Below are positions 33,109 to 44,079 of a stretch of 64,000 nucleotides of DNA, piece after piece. The position numbers and the translations under genes are program-made. The notes under the pieces are model-generated. The model saw nothing but the letters and a program-made list of their open reading frames with translations. It was not told the DNA's origin and made no database searches. The stretch is from Bacillota bacterium (GTDB lineage: Bacteria; Bacillota; Sulfobacillia; RBS10-35; JAJYVN01), in contig JAJZXK010000003.1 in assembly GCA_021806565.1 (NCBI GenBank), positions 1 through 64,000 on the forward strand. Reading direction: 5' to 3'. The stretch's first letter is position 1. The number at the start of each line of letters is the position of its first letter.

Positions 33109-33934
33109 CGCCGCCACCGGCCCCCTCCCCCCTTGCAAGCAGTCCCAGGGCAAAGTGCACCACCGGCGACATCCCCAGTCTACTCCGGAGCCTGGTTCCA
33201 CCGTTGCTTCCGCGGCTCTGACCGCACCCGTTGCACGGCGACCTCCCCACCACCGCCGGACGGTCACGCGCCCGCACCGCAGCCTGTGCGTCGTGCAGCA
33301 TGGGGGCGAACGCCTGGGGGGGACACGGGGGAGCTACGGGGCACCCACAGAAACGCCACCCCCCGCGGTTGGCGCCCCCCGTGGCCCCCTGGGTCCATTA
33401 GGACGGGCCGGACAAGCAAACAGGCGGGATTGGGGGCCTTGTCCGTTCCTCTCTTCATAGCCTTTTGTCTCCGGCCGCTGGCGCGGTCAGTTTCCTGCTT
33501 GGAGATTCCTGCTTCGTTGCGGCTGGTTTCACCAGGCCGTTCTCCTGGCCAGAGCCCTCCGCTCCACAGGCGTTTTGTGTCTCCGGGGAACTCCCGGCGA
33601 CAAGTCCGGTCCCAGACCTGTTTGAGCGTCTGCGTTCTTACGTGCCGGACGCTGTTTCCCGGCACAGCGGCCAAAACACAGGCTTTCAAGATGCGGGGAA
33701 CGGATCTTATGCCTATGTTTCGCCACGAACGGCGATACCTCCTGCAGCTACTGGCAACCCTGCAGGTGTCCGCCGCCCTGGCTCCCTCGGTCACAAACGG
33801 CCACACAGAGCCTGAGACCAGCCGCGAACAGGGAGACCAGCGGGCACCACTCATGGTACCGGCGAACCTCGGCGATCCCCGTCTGGACCAGCGCTTCAAT
33901 CGTTTCTCTCGGGTGACGGTACCATGACGATGTC

Positions 33935-35308
33935 GCGGTCGGCAATGTATTCCAGGGGGCGCACCAGGCGGCGGGCTTCCGGCGAGAGCACGGCGGCACG
34001 CACGTCTGTGGCGCGCGACCAGGGGAAGGTATCGGCGGTGATGGCCTCTTCCCAATGGCACCAGGGATACCCGCCGAAGACCTCGTCGGCCGCCTCTCCC
34101 GAGAGGGCCACCGTGGTCTCCTCCCGCACCGCGCGGCAGAGCAAGTACAGAGACGAATCGATGTCCGCCAACCCCGGCACGTCACGGGCGGCCACGGCCG
34201 TCTGAAGCGCCTCCACCTGCTCGGCGGAATCCAGCACCACCGTGCGGTGGTCCGTGCCCAGGGTCGCCACCATGCGGTCCACCCAGGGACCGTCCGGATC
34301 GGCGTAGTAGTCGGTGGACTGGAAATGCCTTCCGCCGTCCGCGAACTCCAGGGCATACGTACGTAACGGACCCCGCCCCTCGCGCTCCAGGGTGTCCACC
34401 GCCAGCGCCGCGACCGCGCTGGAATCAAGCCCTCCGGAGAGCAGGGTCGCCAGCGGCACGTCGGAGACCAACTGGCGGGCCACCGTGTCCTGCAGGAGGT
34501 CGCGCACCGTGCGCGCCGTGGCGGCCGGCCCGTCGTGGTGTGGTTCCGAGTGCAGGCCCCAATACGACCAACGCCGCAACCCGCGCCGATCGAAGACCAT
34601 CGCCTGGCCGGGCCGGAGTTCCTCGACACCACGGAACACGCCGTGGCCAGGGGTCCGCCCCGGACCCAGGGCCAGCACCTCCGCCAATCCCTCCGCCCCC
34701 ACCTCCGGCGGTACCGCGGGGTGTACCAAGAGCGCCTTCAGTTCCGAAGCAAAGAGCAGGCCCGCCCCGCGCGCGACGTAGAACAGCGGCTTCACCCCGA
34801 GCCGGTCGCGCGCCAGAAAGAGGCGCTGTGCCTCCGCGTCCCAGATACCGAAAGCGAAAATGCCGTTCAGCCGGTCGACGCACTCGGTGCCCCAGGCCAG
34901 ATAGGCCTGCAACAGCACCTCCGTATCCGAACGGCTGGTGAAGCAATGGCCGCGTGCGACGAGCGCGGCCCTGAGCTCCGCCGTGTTGTAAAGTTCCCCG
35001 TTGTACGTGAGCACGACCGGCGATTCGTCCGCAAGAGGTGCCGCCTGGTCGTGGGCCGCCGGCTCCCCCCCGACCATCACCGGCACCACGCCCCGGCGGA
35101 CGCCGGCCCGGGTGCGTACCATCGGTTGGCCTCCGCCGACCGGATCGATCACGGTCAGCCGCCGGTGCACCAGCGCGGCGTGCGGTCCGAACCAGGATCC
35201 CTCAGCGTCCGGGCCCCGACACGCCAGACGATCGCACATCGCCGCCAGAATCGGACGCCGCTCTCGTGGGTCCATGTCCCAGTCGATCCAGCCAGCGATG
35301 CCACACAT
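33935..35308 (-). pseudogene. asnB: Asparagine synthase (glutamine-hydrolysing), 5' fragment of interrupted gene
   Basis: MCGIAGWIDWD..., LTYNGELYN, LSGGLDSSAVAAL; reading frame runs into insertion sequence and stops at 33896. Confidence 0.9.
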
Positions 35309-35455
35309 CCAACGTCAACCCCCGTACCGTCATGCTCCCGCGGCCTCCGCACCGGCCGCCGCCGCCCGGCCCATCCGGGCGGCGACGGCGGCACGGGCTA
35401 ACGGCCCAGGGTAGGCGACGGCACCGGGGGTCTGTGCGTGTCCGCCCCTGCGGGT

Positions 35456-35677
35456 CTAGTTACGGGAGCCGCAGCAGCCGCAGCCACTGTCCGATTCGCC
35501 GCAGGGGCAGGCCGTCTCGGAGGATCCCGACCGCAGGATGGCGTGGACCCGCGGCAGGGTGCGGCGGACCCGCGATTCCGAGCAGCGCGGGCACCGGACG
35601 TCGTCCCGCTTCGCCACCGTCCGCTCCGCCTCGAAGGCCTCGGCGCAAACCTCACAGGTGTAGTCATACCAGGGCAT
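35456..35677 (-). CDS. FmdB-family putative regulatory zinc-ribbon protein
   Basis: MPWYDYTCEVCAEAFEAERTVAKRDDVRCPRCSESRVRRTLP. Confidence 0.85.
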   Translation of the reverse strand: MPWYDYTCEVCAEAFEAERTVAKRDDVRCPRCSESRVRRTLPRVHAILRSGSSETACPCGESDSGCGCCGSRN

Positions 35678-35695
35678 TTCCCGACCCCTCCCCGA

Positions 35696-35717
35696 TGGAC
35701 ACCGCATCCGGTGTCCA
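35696..35717. repeat. 9-bp perfect inverted repeat upstream of the FmdB-like gene
   Basis: TGGACACCG-catc-CGGTGTCCA. Confidence 0.7.
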
Positions 35718-35868
35718 CTTCTTGCGCGACGCGACCATCCCCTCCCCGAAGACCCATCCGGCTTTGGCCGGGTACAGCGGATCCCCGTCCCGCGCCGGCG
35801 GGATCAGGCCAGGAGGGGAAACCACTCCCCCTGCAGCGATTGCCCAGGCTGCAGGCCCAGGTCCTTGG

Positions 35869-35929
35869 TGACCGAGATCGCGGCGCAAGCCCCCGGCTTC
35901 AGCCGTGGGGTGAGCCGCGATCTCGGTCA
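35869..35929. repeat. Nested palindrome around an IS200/IS605-like end hairpin
   Basis: Outer perfect 16-bp arms TGACCGAGATCGCGGC / GCCGCGATCTCGGTCA; inner CCC-c-CGGC-TTCA-GCCG-t-GGG. Confidence 0.85.
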
Positions 35930-35939
35930 GCCGCGCCCG

Positions 35940-36303
35940 GGGGTATTAACTGTTGACCAGCAATATCTACACATCTCATCTCCTGTGATATACTGTAGGC
36001 ATGAAACTGAGCGCCGGGGCGAAGGAGCAAGGCATCGGCCACCAAGCCGCGTGGCGAATGTACCGCGATGGCATATTGCCCGTGCCGACAGAGCAACTGC
36101 CCACAGGCACCATCATCTTGAAGCCCCCAAAGGAGGAGCCAACAGGGGTGGCGGTCTATGCGCGTATGCCCTCATCTGACCAGCGTGACCAGCGTGACCA
36201 GCGTGCGGACCTGGATGGGCAGGTGGCGCGTGTGCGTGTGCGTCGAGTTCGTGACGCGCAAAGGCTATTGGCCAAGGCCCTACGCCGACTGCGGCACCGG
36301 TAG
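35940..36303 (+). mobile_element. IS607-like remnant: left end plus damaged tnpA (serine recombinase)
   Basis: MKLSAGAKEQGIGHQAAWRMYRDGILPVPTEQLPTGTIILKPP...GVAVYARMPSSDQR; left end shared with the copy at 60062..60177. Confidence 0.8.
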
Positions 36304-36521
36304 CGGCTGCATGGCCGTAAGCAGCGTGGCTCACGCAACCGCCGCAAGTCGGCGGCCGGCCTTGCGAGACTGCACCGCCGTATCCGCTCTCAACGCACGG
36401 ACTTCCTGCACAGGGCGACCACCTACCTGACGAAAACCAAGTCGGTCATCGTGGTCGAGGACCTTGCGGTGCGTGGCATGATCCGAAACCACTCGCTGGC
36501 GCGGTCCATCGCGGACGCGCC
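36303..36521 (+). pseudogene. TnpB-family fragment
   Basis: KQRGSRNRRKSAAGLARLHRRIRSQRTDFLHRATTYLTKTKSVIVVEDLAVRGMIRNHSLARSIADA, internal piece including the VVEDL segment. Confidence 0.8.
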
Positions 36522-36748
36522 CGTCCGCCAGCTAGTTGTCCGGGTTGCCCGCACGCCGCGGTCGGTCGATGTGCCGCTGCAGCCGGCGGACCGCCTGGGC
36601 CAGCCGGCTCTAGATTCGCACTGAAACGTGACCCAGGTTTCGCGTTCAAAAGTGCACCGTCCTGGAATGATTCTCCTCGGTTGGCAGAAGACTTTCCGGG
36701 GAGGCTTCAGGGATGCGGTGGACCGTCGGGCTCCTGGCCGGCGCCGGA

Positions 36749-37828
36749 TCATCCCGCCCAGCGGACGGCGGTCTTGATCCGCTCCGGTCCTCCGCCGATG
36801 GCCGAAGCCACATCGGCGGGCGGGACCCTCACGCTGACCAGGCCGGCCAACCAGCCCGGCCAGTTGGCTTCCGCCACCGCCAGGGATTGACCCGCCTGCG
36901 CGAAGGCCTCGCGGCTGGCATTCACCGATCCGAAGACCAGACCGTTGCGCAGCACCAACCCCAGGTTGATCGCGTCCGCCGGGACCTCCAGGCTCACACC
37001 CGCGCCCGACACGCCCAACAGGCAGAGCACCCCGGCGGGCGCCAGCGCCTGCAGGGCGCCGAACACCAGCGCGCGCGCCCCGGTGCACTCCACGATCCAG
37101 TCCACGCCGTCCGCCCCGGCGACCTGGGCCAGCTCGGCGTCCGCGCTGCAGACATAAGCCGCGCCCAGCGCGCGCACCGCCTGGGCCCGCGGATGGTCCG
37201 CTGCGTCGCGGTCGTAGACGGTGACGTCCAGATGGCGCAGCCGCAGCAGCATCGCGGCCAGGAGCCCGACCGGACCCGCCCCGGTCACCAGGGCACGTTG
37301 CGGCTCCCATGCCAAGCGCGCGCGTTGCACGCGCGCCGCCTCTTCGATCGCCTTGGTGACGACGCTGGTCGGTTCCATCAGCACGCCGAAGTCGGCAAAG
37401 CCGTCCGGCAGCGGCACCAGATAACGGGGCCATTCCGCGAACCGCTCGCACTGATAGCCGTGGGCCCCCTGGATGCCGCGCTCGGTGTATTGCAGGCTGA
37501 TACACATGTCCGGGTGGTCGTGTGCGCACGGGTAGCAGCGCGGTTGGCCGCAGGGCCGCCGCACCGTCGGCGCCACCAGTTGGCCGGGCCGCAGGCCACA
37601 GCCCTCGGGCGCCTCCAGCACGCGCGCCAGGCATTCATGTCCCGGGATCAACCACGGGGAACCCCGAGGGGCCTCGCCGTGCCCCCCCGCCAGAATCTCA
37701 TGGTCCGTCCCGCAGATCCCCACCTCAATCGTCGCAAGCAGCGCCTGGCCCGCCGCCGGACGCGGATCGTCCACCGTCGCCAACCGCGCGGATCCCGCCA
37801 CGCCGGGCTTCACCGTGATCGCCCGCAA
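36749..37828 (-). CDS. Zinc-dependent alcohol dehydrogenase, glucose 1-dehydrogenase-like
   Basis: EVGICGTDHEILAGG...IPGHE...MEPTSVVTKAIEEA...ALVTGAGPVGLLAAMLLR. Confidence 0.82.
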   Translation of the reverse strand: MRAITVKPGVAGSARLATVDDPRPAAGQALLATIEVGICGTDHEILAGGHGEAPRGSPWLIPGHECLARVLEAPEGCGLRPGQLVAPTVRRPCGQPRCYPCAHDHPDMCISLQYTERGIQGAHGYQCERFAEWPRYLVPLPDGFADFGVLMEPTSVVTKAIEEAARVQRARLAWEPQRALVTGAGPVGLLAAMLLRLRHLDVTVYDRDAADHPRAQAVRALGAAYVCSADAELAQVAGADGVDWIVECTGARALVFGALQALAPAGVLCLLGVSGAGVSLEVPADAINLGLVLRNGLVFGSVNASREAFAQAGQSLAVAEANWPGWLAGLVSVRVPPADVASAIGGGPERIKTAVRWAG

Positions 37829-38265
37829 ACGGGGCCCCCCCTTTCCGCCCGCTGGACCGGACGGGGCGCCAGCGCGCCTGCGCTGGGGTTTCCCCTTCGA
37901 GTCCGCGTGGCCTGCCCGCTCCCGCCGGAGCGCCCCCTCCCGCCAAGCCCACGCGCCCACCGGCACGCGAGCCCCGCCGAGCCCTTTGTCGAACCCGGTT
38001 TCGAGACCGGGTCCGCCATTTCAGATTTTCTGCCACGTTCCATCTTGCCGCTCCCCGCTGCGGGTGTCACACTCGGTCCGTCCGGTGGCCGGATCGATGG
38101 CCGCCGGGGGCCGCTAGGCGGCCAAACCCTTCATGCAACCACGGAGGCGCACCCCCGAACACGACACAACATCCGCCTTGCAGACTTAGCCCGGCCGGGG
38201 TTTTTCCCGGTTGCGCCGGTGCATTCGGGCGGCTTGTGCGTTGGGGACAAAGGGAGGCCCGTCGG

Positions 38266-40566
38266 ATGCAGTTGGTCGATGGCGCCGACGCCGCACCGGA
38301 CCAGGGGGCCTACGCGGACCCGCCGCTCCTGTGTGCCGGCAGCGACCTGGACGGACAGGGGCGATTCGGACGCAGCTGGCTGATCGTGCGCGACGGCGAG
38401 GTGGTAGTCTGTACCGGCGACGGCATCTGGCCATCCGCCCAGGGCCCCTACCTGCGCCGCCAACGCGAGCAGATGTGGGACGGCGCCCACCTGTGCCTGG
38501 CCGCCCCGCCGCCGCGCGAGGCACAGGAACTGCAGCGCATGCCGCTCGCGCGCCTGGCTTCTGTCCGCCTGCGCCACGAGATCGGCGCCGTCGTCCTCGT
38601 GGCACGCCTGGAGGATGGCGCCACCATCCCGCTGCTACGCGGCACCGCGCCGCTGGCCCGCCACCTGGCCATCGCCGCCCGCGCCCTGGAGAAGCTGATC
38701 AAGGGCGAGCCCCTGCAGGTCAACGTCCAGGACCTCCCCTCGTACTGCCCGCGCTGCGGCCGGCGCCTGGGCAACGACACGCGCGTCTGCGGTTCTTGTC
38801 TGAACCGCGGCGCCGTGCTGCGCCGGCTGCTCGGCTTCGCCGAGCCATACCGCTACCGCATGCTGACCGCGGCCGCGCTCGTGCTCGTCAGCAGCGCCAT
38901 CGCCCTGGTGCCGCCCCTCATCACCAAACACCTCACCGCGGCCCTCATCGTCCACGGCCAGCCCGTCGCCATGCAGGCGGTCGGCGTCTTCGTGCTGCTG
39001 CTGCTCGCCATCCAGACGGCGAACCGCATCATCGGCGTCATCCAAGCCCGGGTCGGGGTCTGGGTCGCGTCCCGCATCGTCGGCGACCTGCGGGGCCGCG
39101 TCTGGAACGCCTTGCAGCGCCAGAGCCTTTCCTACTTCGACCGCATGCAGGTCGGACAGATCATGGCGCGCATCAACAATGACACCCAGCGGGTGCAGCA
39201 GTTCCTCACCGACGGTGTTCCCTTCTTCGCGCCCAACGCGCTGCGACTGCTCGGCTCGCTGGCGATCATGCTCGCCCTGAACTGGAAGCTGACCCTGATC
39301 GTGCTGTTGCCCTCCCCCTCGCTGATCATCGCCCGCTACCTCTTTTGGCCGCTGATCCGCAAGGTCGACCGCCGGCTCTGGCAGACGATCGGCAAGCTGA
39401 ACGTGGTGGTCGACGACGTCCTATCGGGCATCCGCGTCGTCAAGGCGTTCGGACAGGAGGAACGCGAGCGGGACCGCTTCGGCGAGGTGAACTCCGATCT
39501 GGTCTCCCGCAACATCCAGGCACAGTACCTCTGGCAGACGATCTTCCCCGCCTTCGCCTTCATCGGCGGGCTCGGCGGGTTGTTCCTCTGGTACTTCGGC
39601 GGCCAGTCCATCGCCGCCGGCCGGATGACCTTCCCGGACCTGATGGCCTTCATGGGATACATCGGCATGTTCACCGGCCCCCTGGGCTGGTTCGCGAACC
39701 TATCCAACTATTACGCCACCTCGATGACCTCGGCCGAGCGCGTCTTCGAGGTCCTCGACGCCGAGCCGGACGTGCGCCAGGCCCCCTCCCCCCACAACCT
39801 CCCCCAGCTGCGCGGCGCGGTGCGCTTCGAGTCCGTGGAGTTCGGCTACGTCCCCCATGACCCCGTGCTCAAGGGCGTCTCGCTGGAGGTCGCCCCGGGG
39901 GAGATGATCGGACTGGTCGGCCACACCGGCGCCGGCAAGTCCACCTTCATCCAGTTGCTGACGCGGCTGTACGACGTGGATTCCGGCTGCATCCGCATCG
40001 ACGGCGTCGACATCCGCGAGATCTCCCAGGACGACCTGCGCCGCCAGGTCGGCCTGGTGCTGCAGGACACCCTGCTGTTCGACGGCACGATCGCCGAGAA
40101 CATCGCGTACGGCAAGCCGGGGGCCACCCTGCTGGAGGTGATGCGCGCCGCCAAGATGGCCAATGCGCACGACTTCATCCTCCGCCAGCCCGACGGCTAC
40201 GACAGCCGCGTCGGCTGGCACGGGCACCGCCTCTCCGGCGGCGAGCGCCAGCGCATCACCATCGCGCGCGCCATCCTCCACGATCCCCGCATCCTCATCC
40301 TGGACGAGGCCACCGCCTCCGTAGACACGCAGACCGAGCGCCAGATCCAGCAGGCCATCGCCCGCCTCATCCGCGGCCGCACCACCTTCGCCATCGCCCA
40401 CCGGCTGTCCACCCTGCGCCACGCCGACCGCCTTGTCGTCTTCGACCACGGGCGCATCGCCGAGGTCGGCACGCACGACGAACTGGTCGCCAGCGGCGGC
40501 ATCTACGCCAAGCTGGTCGAGGCGCAGTACGAGGCACTGCGCAGCCGGGAGGTGGTTCTACAGTGA
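38266..40566 (+). CDS. ABC transporter, fused permease/ATPase with N-terminal zinc-ribbon-like segment
   Basis: YCPRCGRRLGNDTRVCGSCLNRG, then TM region; VGHTGAGKST, LSGGERQRITIARAI, ILILDEATASVD. Confidence 0.92.
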   Translation: MQLVDGADAAPDQGAYADPPLLCAGSDLDGQGRFGRSWLIVRDGEVVVCTGDGIWPSAQGPYLRRQREQMWDGAHLCLAAPPPREAQELQRMPLARLASVRLRHEIGAVVLVARLEDGATIPLLRGTAPLARHLAIAARALEKLIKGEPLQVNVQDLPSYCPRCGRRLGNDTRVCGSCLNRGAVLRRLLGFAEPYRYRMLTAAALVLVSSAIALVPPLITKHLTAALIVHGQPVAMQAVGVFVLLLLAIQTANRIIGVIQARVGVWVASRIVGDLRGRVWNALQRQSLSYFDRMQVGQIMARINNDTQRVQQFLTDGVPFFAPNALRLLGSLAIMLALNWKLTLIVLLPSPSLIIARYLFWPLIRKVDRRLWQTIGKLNVVVDDVLSGIRVVKAFGQEERERDRFGEVNSDLVSRNIQAQYLWQTIFPAFAFIGGLGGLFLWYFGGQSIAAGRMTFPDLMAFMGYIGMFTGPLGWFANLSNYYATSMTSAERVFEVLDAEPDVRQAPSPHNLPQLRGAVRFESVEFGYVPHDPVLKGVSLEVAPGEMIGLVGHTGAGKSTFIQLLTRLYDVDSGCIRIDGVDIREISQDDLRRQVGLVLQDTLLFDGTIAENIAYGKPGATLLEVMRAAKMANAHDFILRQPDGYDSRVGWHGHRLSGGERQRITIARAILHDPRILILDEATASVDTQTERQIQQAIARLIRGRTTFAIAHRLSTLRHADRLVVFDHGRIAEVGTHDELVASGGIYAKLVEAQYEALRSREVVLQ

Positions 40567-41180
40567 ACGCGAACTGGAGCGCGGCCGACGGCGATGCCGC
40601 CGCCGCGGACGCTTGGGCGACGGCGACCGAAGGATTGGACCTGGTGACGCTGGACCCGGGTGCCTGCCACCTGAAACCCGGCCCGGCAGGCCGCCTGTGC
40701 GGCACCGTCCACGGCAGGGAGCATGCCGAGATCGTCCCCTACCGGCCGTTTCCCCTGTCCGAACCGGACTGGGTCTCCCTGGTCACGGTGGAGGATTCCG
40801 ACTCGGACGGGCGGCGCAGCGATGGCGACCGCTCGGACTGGGTTGAACTGGGCGTGCTGCCCAATGCGGGCGCCCTGGACCCCGAAAGCCGCGCCGCGCT
40901 GGACGCCGCGCTGGTCCTGCGCTACTTCCTGCCCCGCGTCCAGCAGATCTCGGCGGTGCGCGACGAGGACCCCGGCCAGAGCGGCGCGGTCGTGTGGGAC
41001 CTGCAGACCGACCGCGGTCCCATGCGCCTGCGCATGCCCAATCTGTTCGAAGGCATCCAGCAACTTCCGTCGGGACGCCTGCTGCTGTCCGGCGGGGAGG
41101 GCAACCGGGCCGACATCCCGGACGTGGCGGCCATGGACCCGGCGAGCCGCCGGCTGCTGGAACGCTATTACTGGTTTTGA
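40563..41180 (+). CDS. DUF1854-family protein
   Basis: Start overlaps the ABC gene stop; RYFLPRVQQISAVRDE...WDLQTDRGPMRLRMPNLFEGIQQLPSGRLLLSGGEGNRADIPD. Confidence 0.75.
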   Translation: MNANWSAADGDAAAADAWATATEGLDLVTLDPGACHLKPGPAGRLCGTVHGREHAEIVPYRPFPLSEPDWVSLVTVEDSDSDGRRSDGDRSDWVELGVLPNAGALDPESRAALDAALVLRYFLPRVQQISAVRDEDPGQSGAVVWDLQTDRGPMRLRMPNLFEGIQQLPSGRLLLSGGEGNRADIPDVAAMDPASRRLLERYYWF

Positions 41181-41731
41181 TGGTTTTGGACGCGCTGCCT
41201 GCGCCCGCCGATCCCAGGACGGAAGACGACCAGGCGCATGACGAAAAAGCTCATGCTCGACGCGAATGCCATGGCGACGCCCTTGGCCAGGTTGACCTTG
41301 ACCCAGTGCGGCGCGATCTGCAGGGCGTGCACCTGGGAGGCGGTGAGGATCAACACGAGGTCGTTGATGCCGATGTTGAGCAGGGACTGGGCGATGAACA
41401 GCGTCAGCTGACGCGTGCTGCCGTCTGCCTGGCGCCGGAAGGTCCAGCGCGTATTCCACAGATAGGAGTTGAGGATGGCCAGTGCCACCGCCAGGGAGGT
41501 CTCCACCGTGAGCCCGATCCGGCTGGTGGTGGGAAACACCGCCAGGAGGATGTTGAGGATGGCCAGATCCACGGCCGCGTTGACAAAACCCACCGTCGCG
41601 AACTGACCATACTGCCGCCACGCCAACACGCGCCGACGCACAGCGGCCGGCTCGCCCACCGCACGCCCCTGCGGCGATGCGCCCTCAGCTGGCCAACGAT
41701 TCTCCACCGGCAATTCAGCGCCCCCCGGCAC
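41168..41731 (-). CDS. GtrA-family membrane protein
   Basis: QFATVGFVNAAVDLAILNILLAVF...NSYLWNTRWTFRR...LNIGINDLVL; 4-TM-like; GTG start estimated. Confidence 0.82.
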   Translation of the reverse strand: MPGGAELPVENRWPAEGASPQGRAVGEPAAVRRRVLAWRQYGQFATVGFVNAAVDLAILNILLAVFPTTSRIGLTVETSLAVALAILNSYLWNTRWTFRRQADGSTRQLTLFIAQSLLNIGINDLVLILTASQVHALQIAPHWVKVNLAKGVAMAFASSMSFFVMRLVVFRPGIGGRRQRVQNHQNQ

Positions 41732-42884
41732 CCGAGCCCCCCGACGCCAGGTGCGGCGTCCCCGCCCCCGCCCCCGCCAGCCCGAGCGCCTCGTCATAGT
41801 AACCCAACAGTTGGCGCGTGGGGCCATCCCAACCGTGCCGCGCCCCGCGGGCACGGGCGCCGGCCCGCAGCCGGGCCGCGAGTTCGCTGGAGCCCGCCAG
41901 GGCATCGACGGCCTGCATAAGCGCGGACGTATCGTCTCCGTCGTAGAACATGCCGGCCTCGTCCTCACCCAGCAGCAGGTGGCTCGGGTGGCTGTGGGCC
42001 GCGATGATGGGCAGCCCGCACGCCATGGCCTCCAACAGGACCAGCCCGAGCGTCTCGGTCGTCGACGGGAACACAAAGGCATCGGCGGAGGTGTAGGCTG
42101 CGATCAGCGCGTCGCCGTGCAAATTGCCGGTGAACACCGCCGACGTTCCCGCGAACGTCGCTTCCAGCGCCTGGCGCGCCGGGCCGTCGCCCACCATGGC
42201 CAGGCGCAGATCGGTGCGGCGGGCCAGCGGCAGGAGCCGTTCCAACTGCTTTTCCGCCGCCAGGCGCCCCACATACAACAGCACCAGCGGCACCTTTGCA
42301 CCGCCGCCCAAGCGCAGGCGCATCGCCGGGTCGGCCGGCAGCGGGCGGAATCGCTGCAGATCGACGCCATGGCTCCAAACCCGCACGCTGGCGAACCCGT
42401 GGCGCACCAACTCGACCCGCGCCGCCTCAGAAGTGCAGAGGTTGACGGCCGCCCGGTTGTGCAGCAGGCGCATGTAGGTCCAGATCGCCCCACTCAGATA
42501 ACCGAAGCCATACAGCTTGGCATAGTGCGGAAAGTGGGTGTGGTAGCTCGCCACCAGGGGCACACCCATGCTGCGGGAAGCGAGGATCGCCCCGATCCCG
42601 AACACGGTCGGGTTCAGGGTGTGGATCACGTCCGGCGAGAAATCCCGCAACAGATCCAGCGTCCGCACCCGCGGCCAGATGACTCGCTTATCCGGATAGA
42701 GGAAGAACGGGTTGCCGGGGAAACCCACCACCCGCGCGCCCGCATACGTCGGCGGGCCGCCGTCGGGGGCCAGCACGAGCACCTCGTGGCCGAGCCGGTT
42801 GAGTTGCTCCAGTGTGGCCAACAGACGCGTCACCACGCCGTCGGTGGAGGGCAGATAGGTTTCGGTGAACATGGCGACCCGCAC
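41715..42884 (-). CDS. sqdX: Glycosyltransferase family 4, SqdX-like (sulfoquinovosyldiacylglycerol synthase candidate)
   Basis: MRVAMFTETYLPSTDGVVTRL...LVASYHTHFPHYAKLYG...FVFPSTTETLGLVLLEAMACGLP; directly downstream of sqdB. Confidence 0.75.
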   Translation of the reverse strand: MRVAMFTETYLPSTDGVVTRLLATLEQLNRLGHEVLVLAPDGGPPTYAGARVVGFPGNPFFLYPDKRVIWPRVRTLDLLRDFSPDVIHTLNPTVFGIGAILASRSMGVPLVASYHTHFPHYAKLYGFGYLSGAIWTYMRLLHNRAAVNLCTSEAARVELVRHGFASVRVWSHGVDLQRFRPLPADPAMRLRLGGGAKVPLVLLYVGRLAAEKQLERLLPLARRTDLRLAMVGDGPARQALEATFAGTSAVFTGNLHGDALIAAYTSADAFVFPSTTETLGLVLLEAMACGLPIIAAHSHPSHLLLGEDEAGMFYDGDDTSALMQAVDALAGSSELAARLRAGARARGARHGWDGPTRQLLGYYDEALGLAGAGAGTPHLASGGSGAGGR

Positions 42885-42927
42885 GAGCCGTGGTCCCCCT
42901 CTCCCGGATGCCTCAGGCGGCCGCGCC

Positions 42928-44079
<1,152 letters not shown>

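Larger units (their letters stand above)
32228..33934. mobile_element. 1707-bp insertion in asnB carrying MntA/HepT
   Basis: Flanked by direct repeat GCGGTCGGC at 32219..32227 and 33935..33943; removing the insertion and one repeat copy restores LEYIADR-YRDALAE in frame. Confidence 0.75.

Noticed and set aside
37993-38012. ACCCGGTTTCGAGACCGGGT, TTCGA-containing sequence resembling a tRNA T-arm
   Set aside because: Only an isolated 7-bp hairpin; no acceptor, D or anticodon arms could be found around it.
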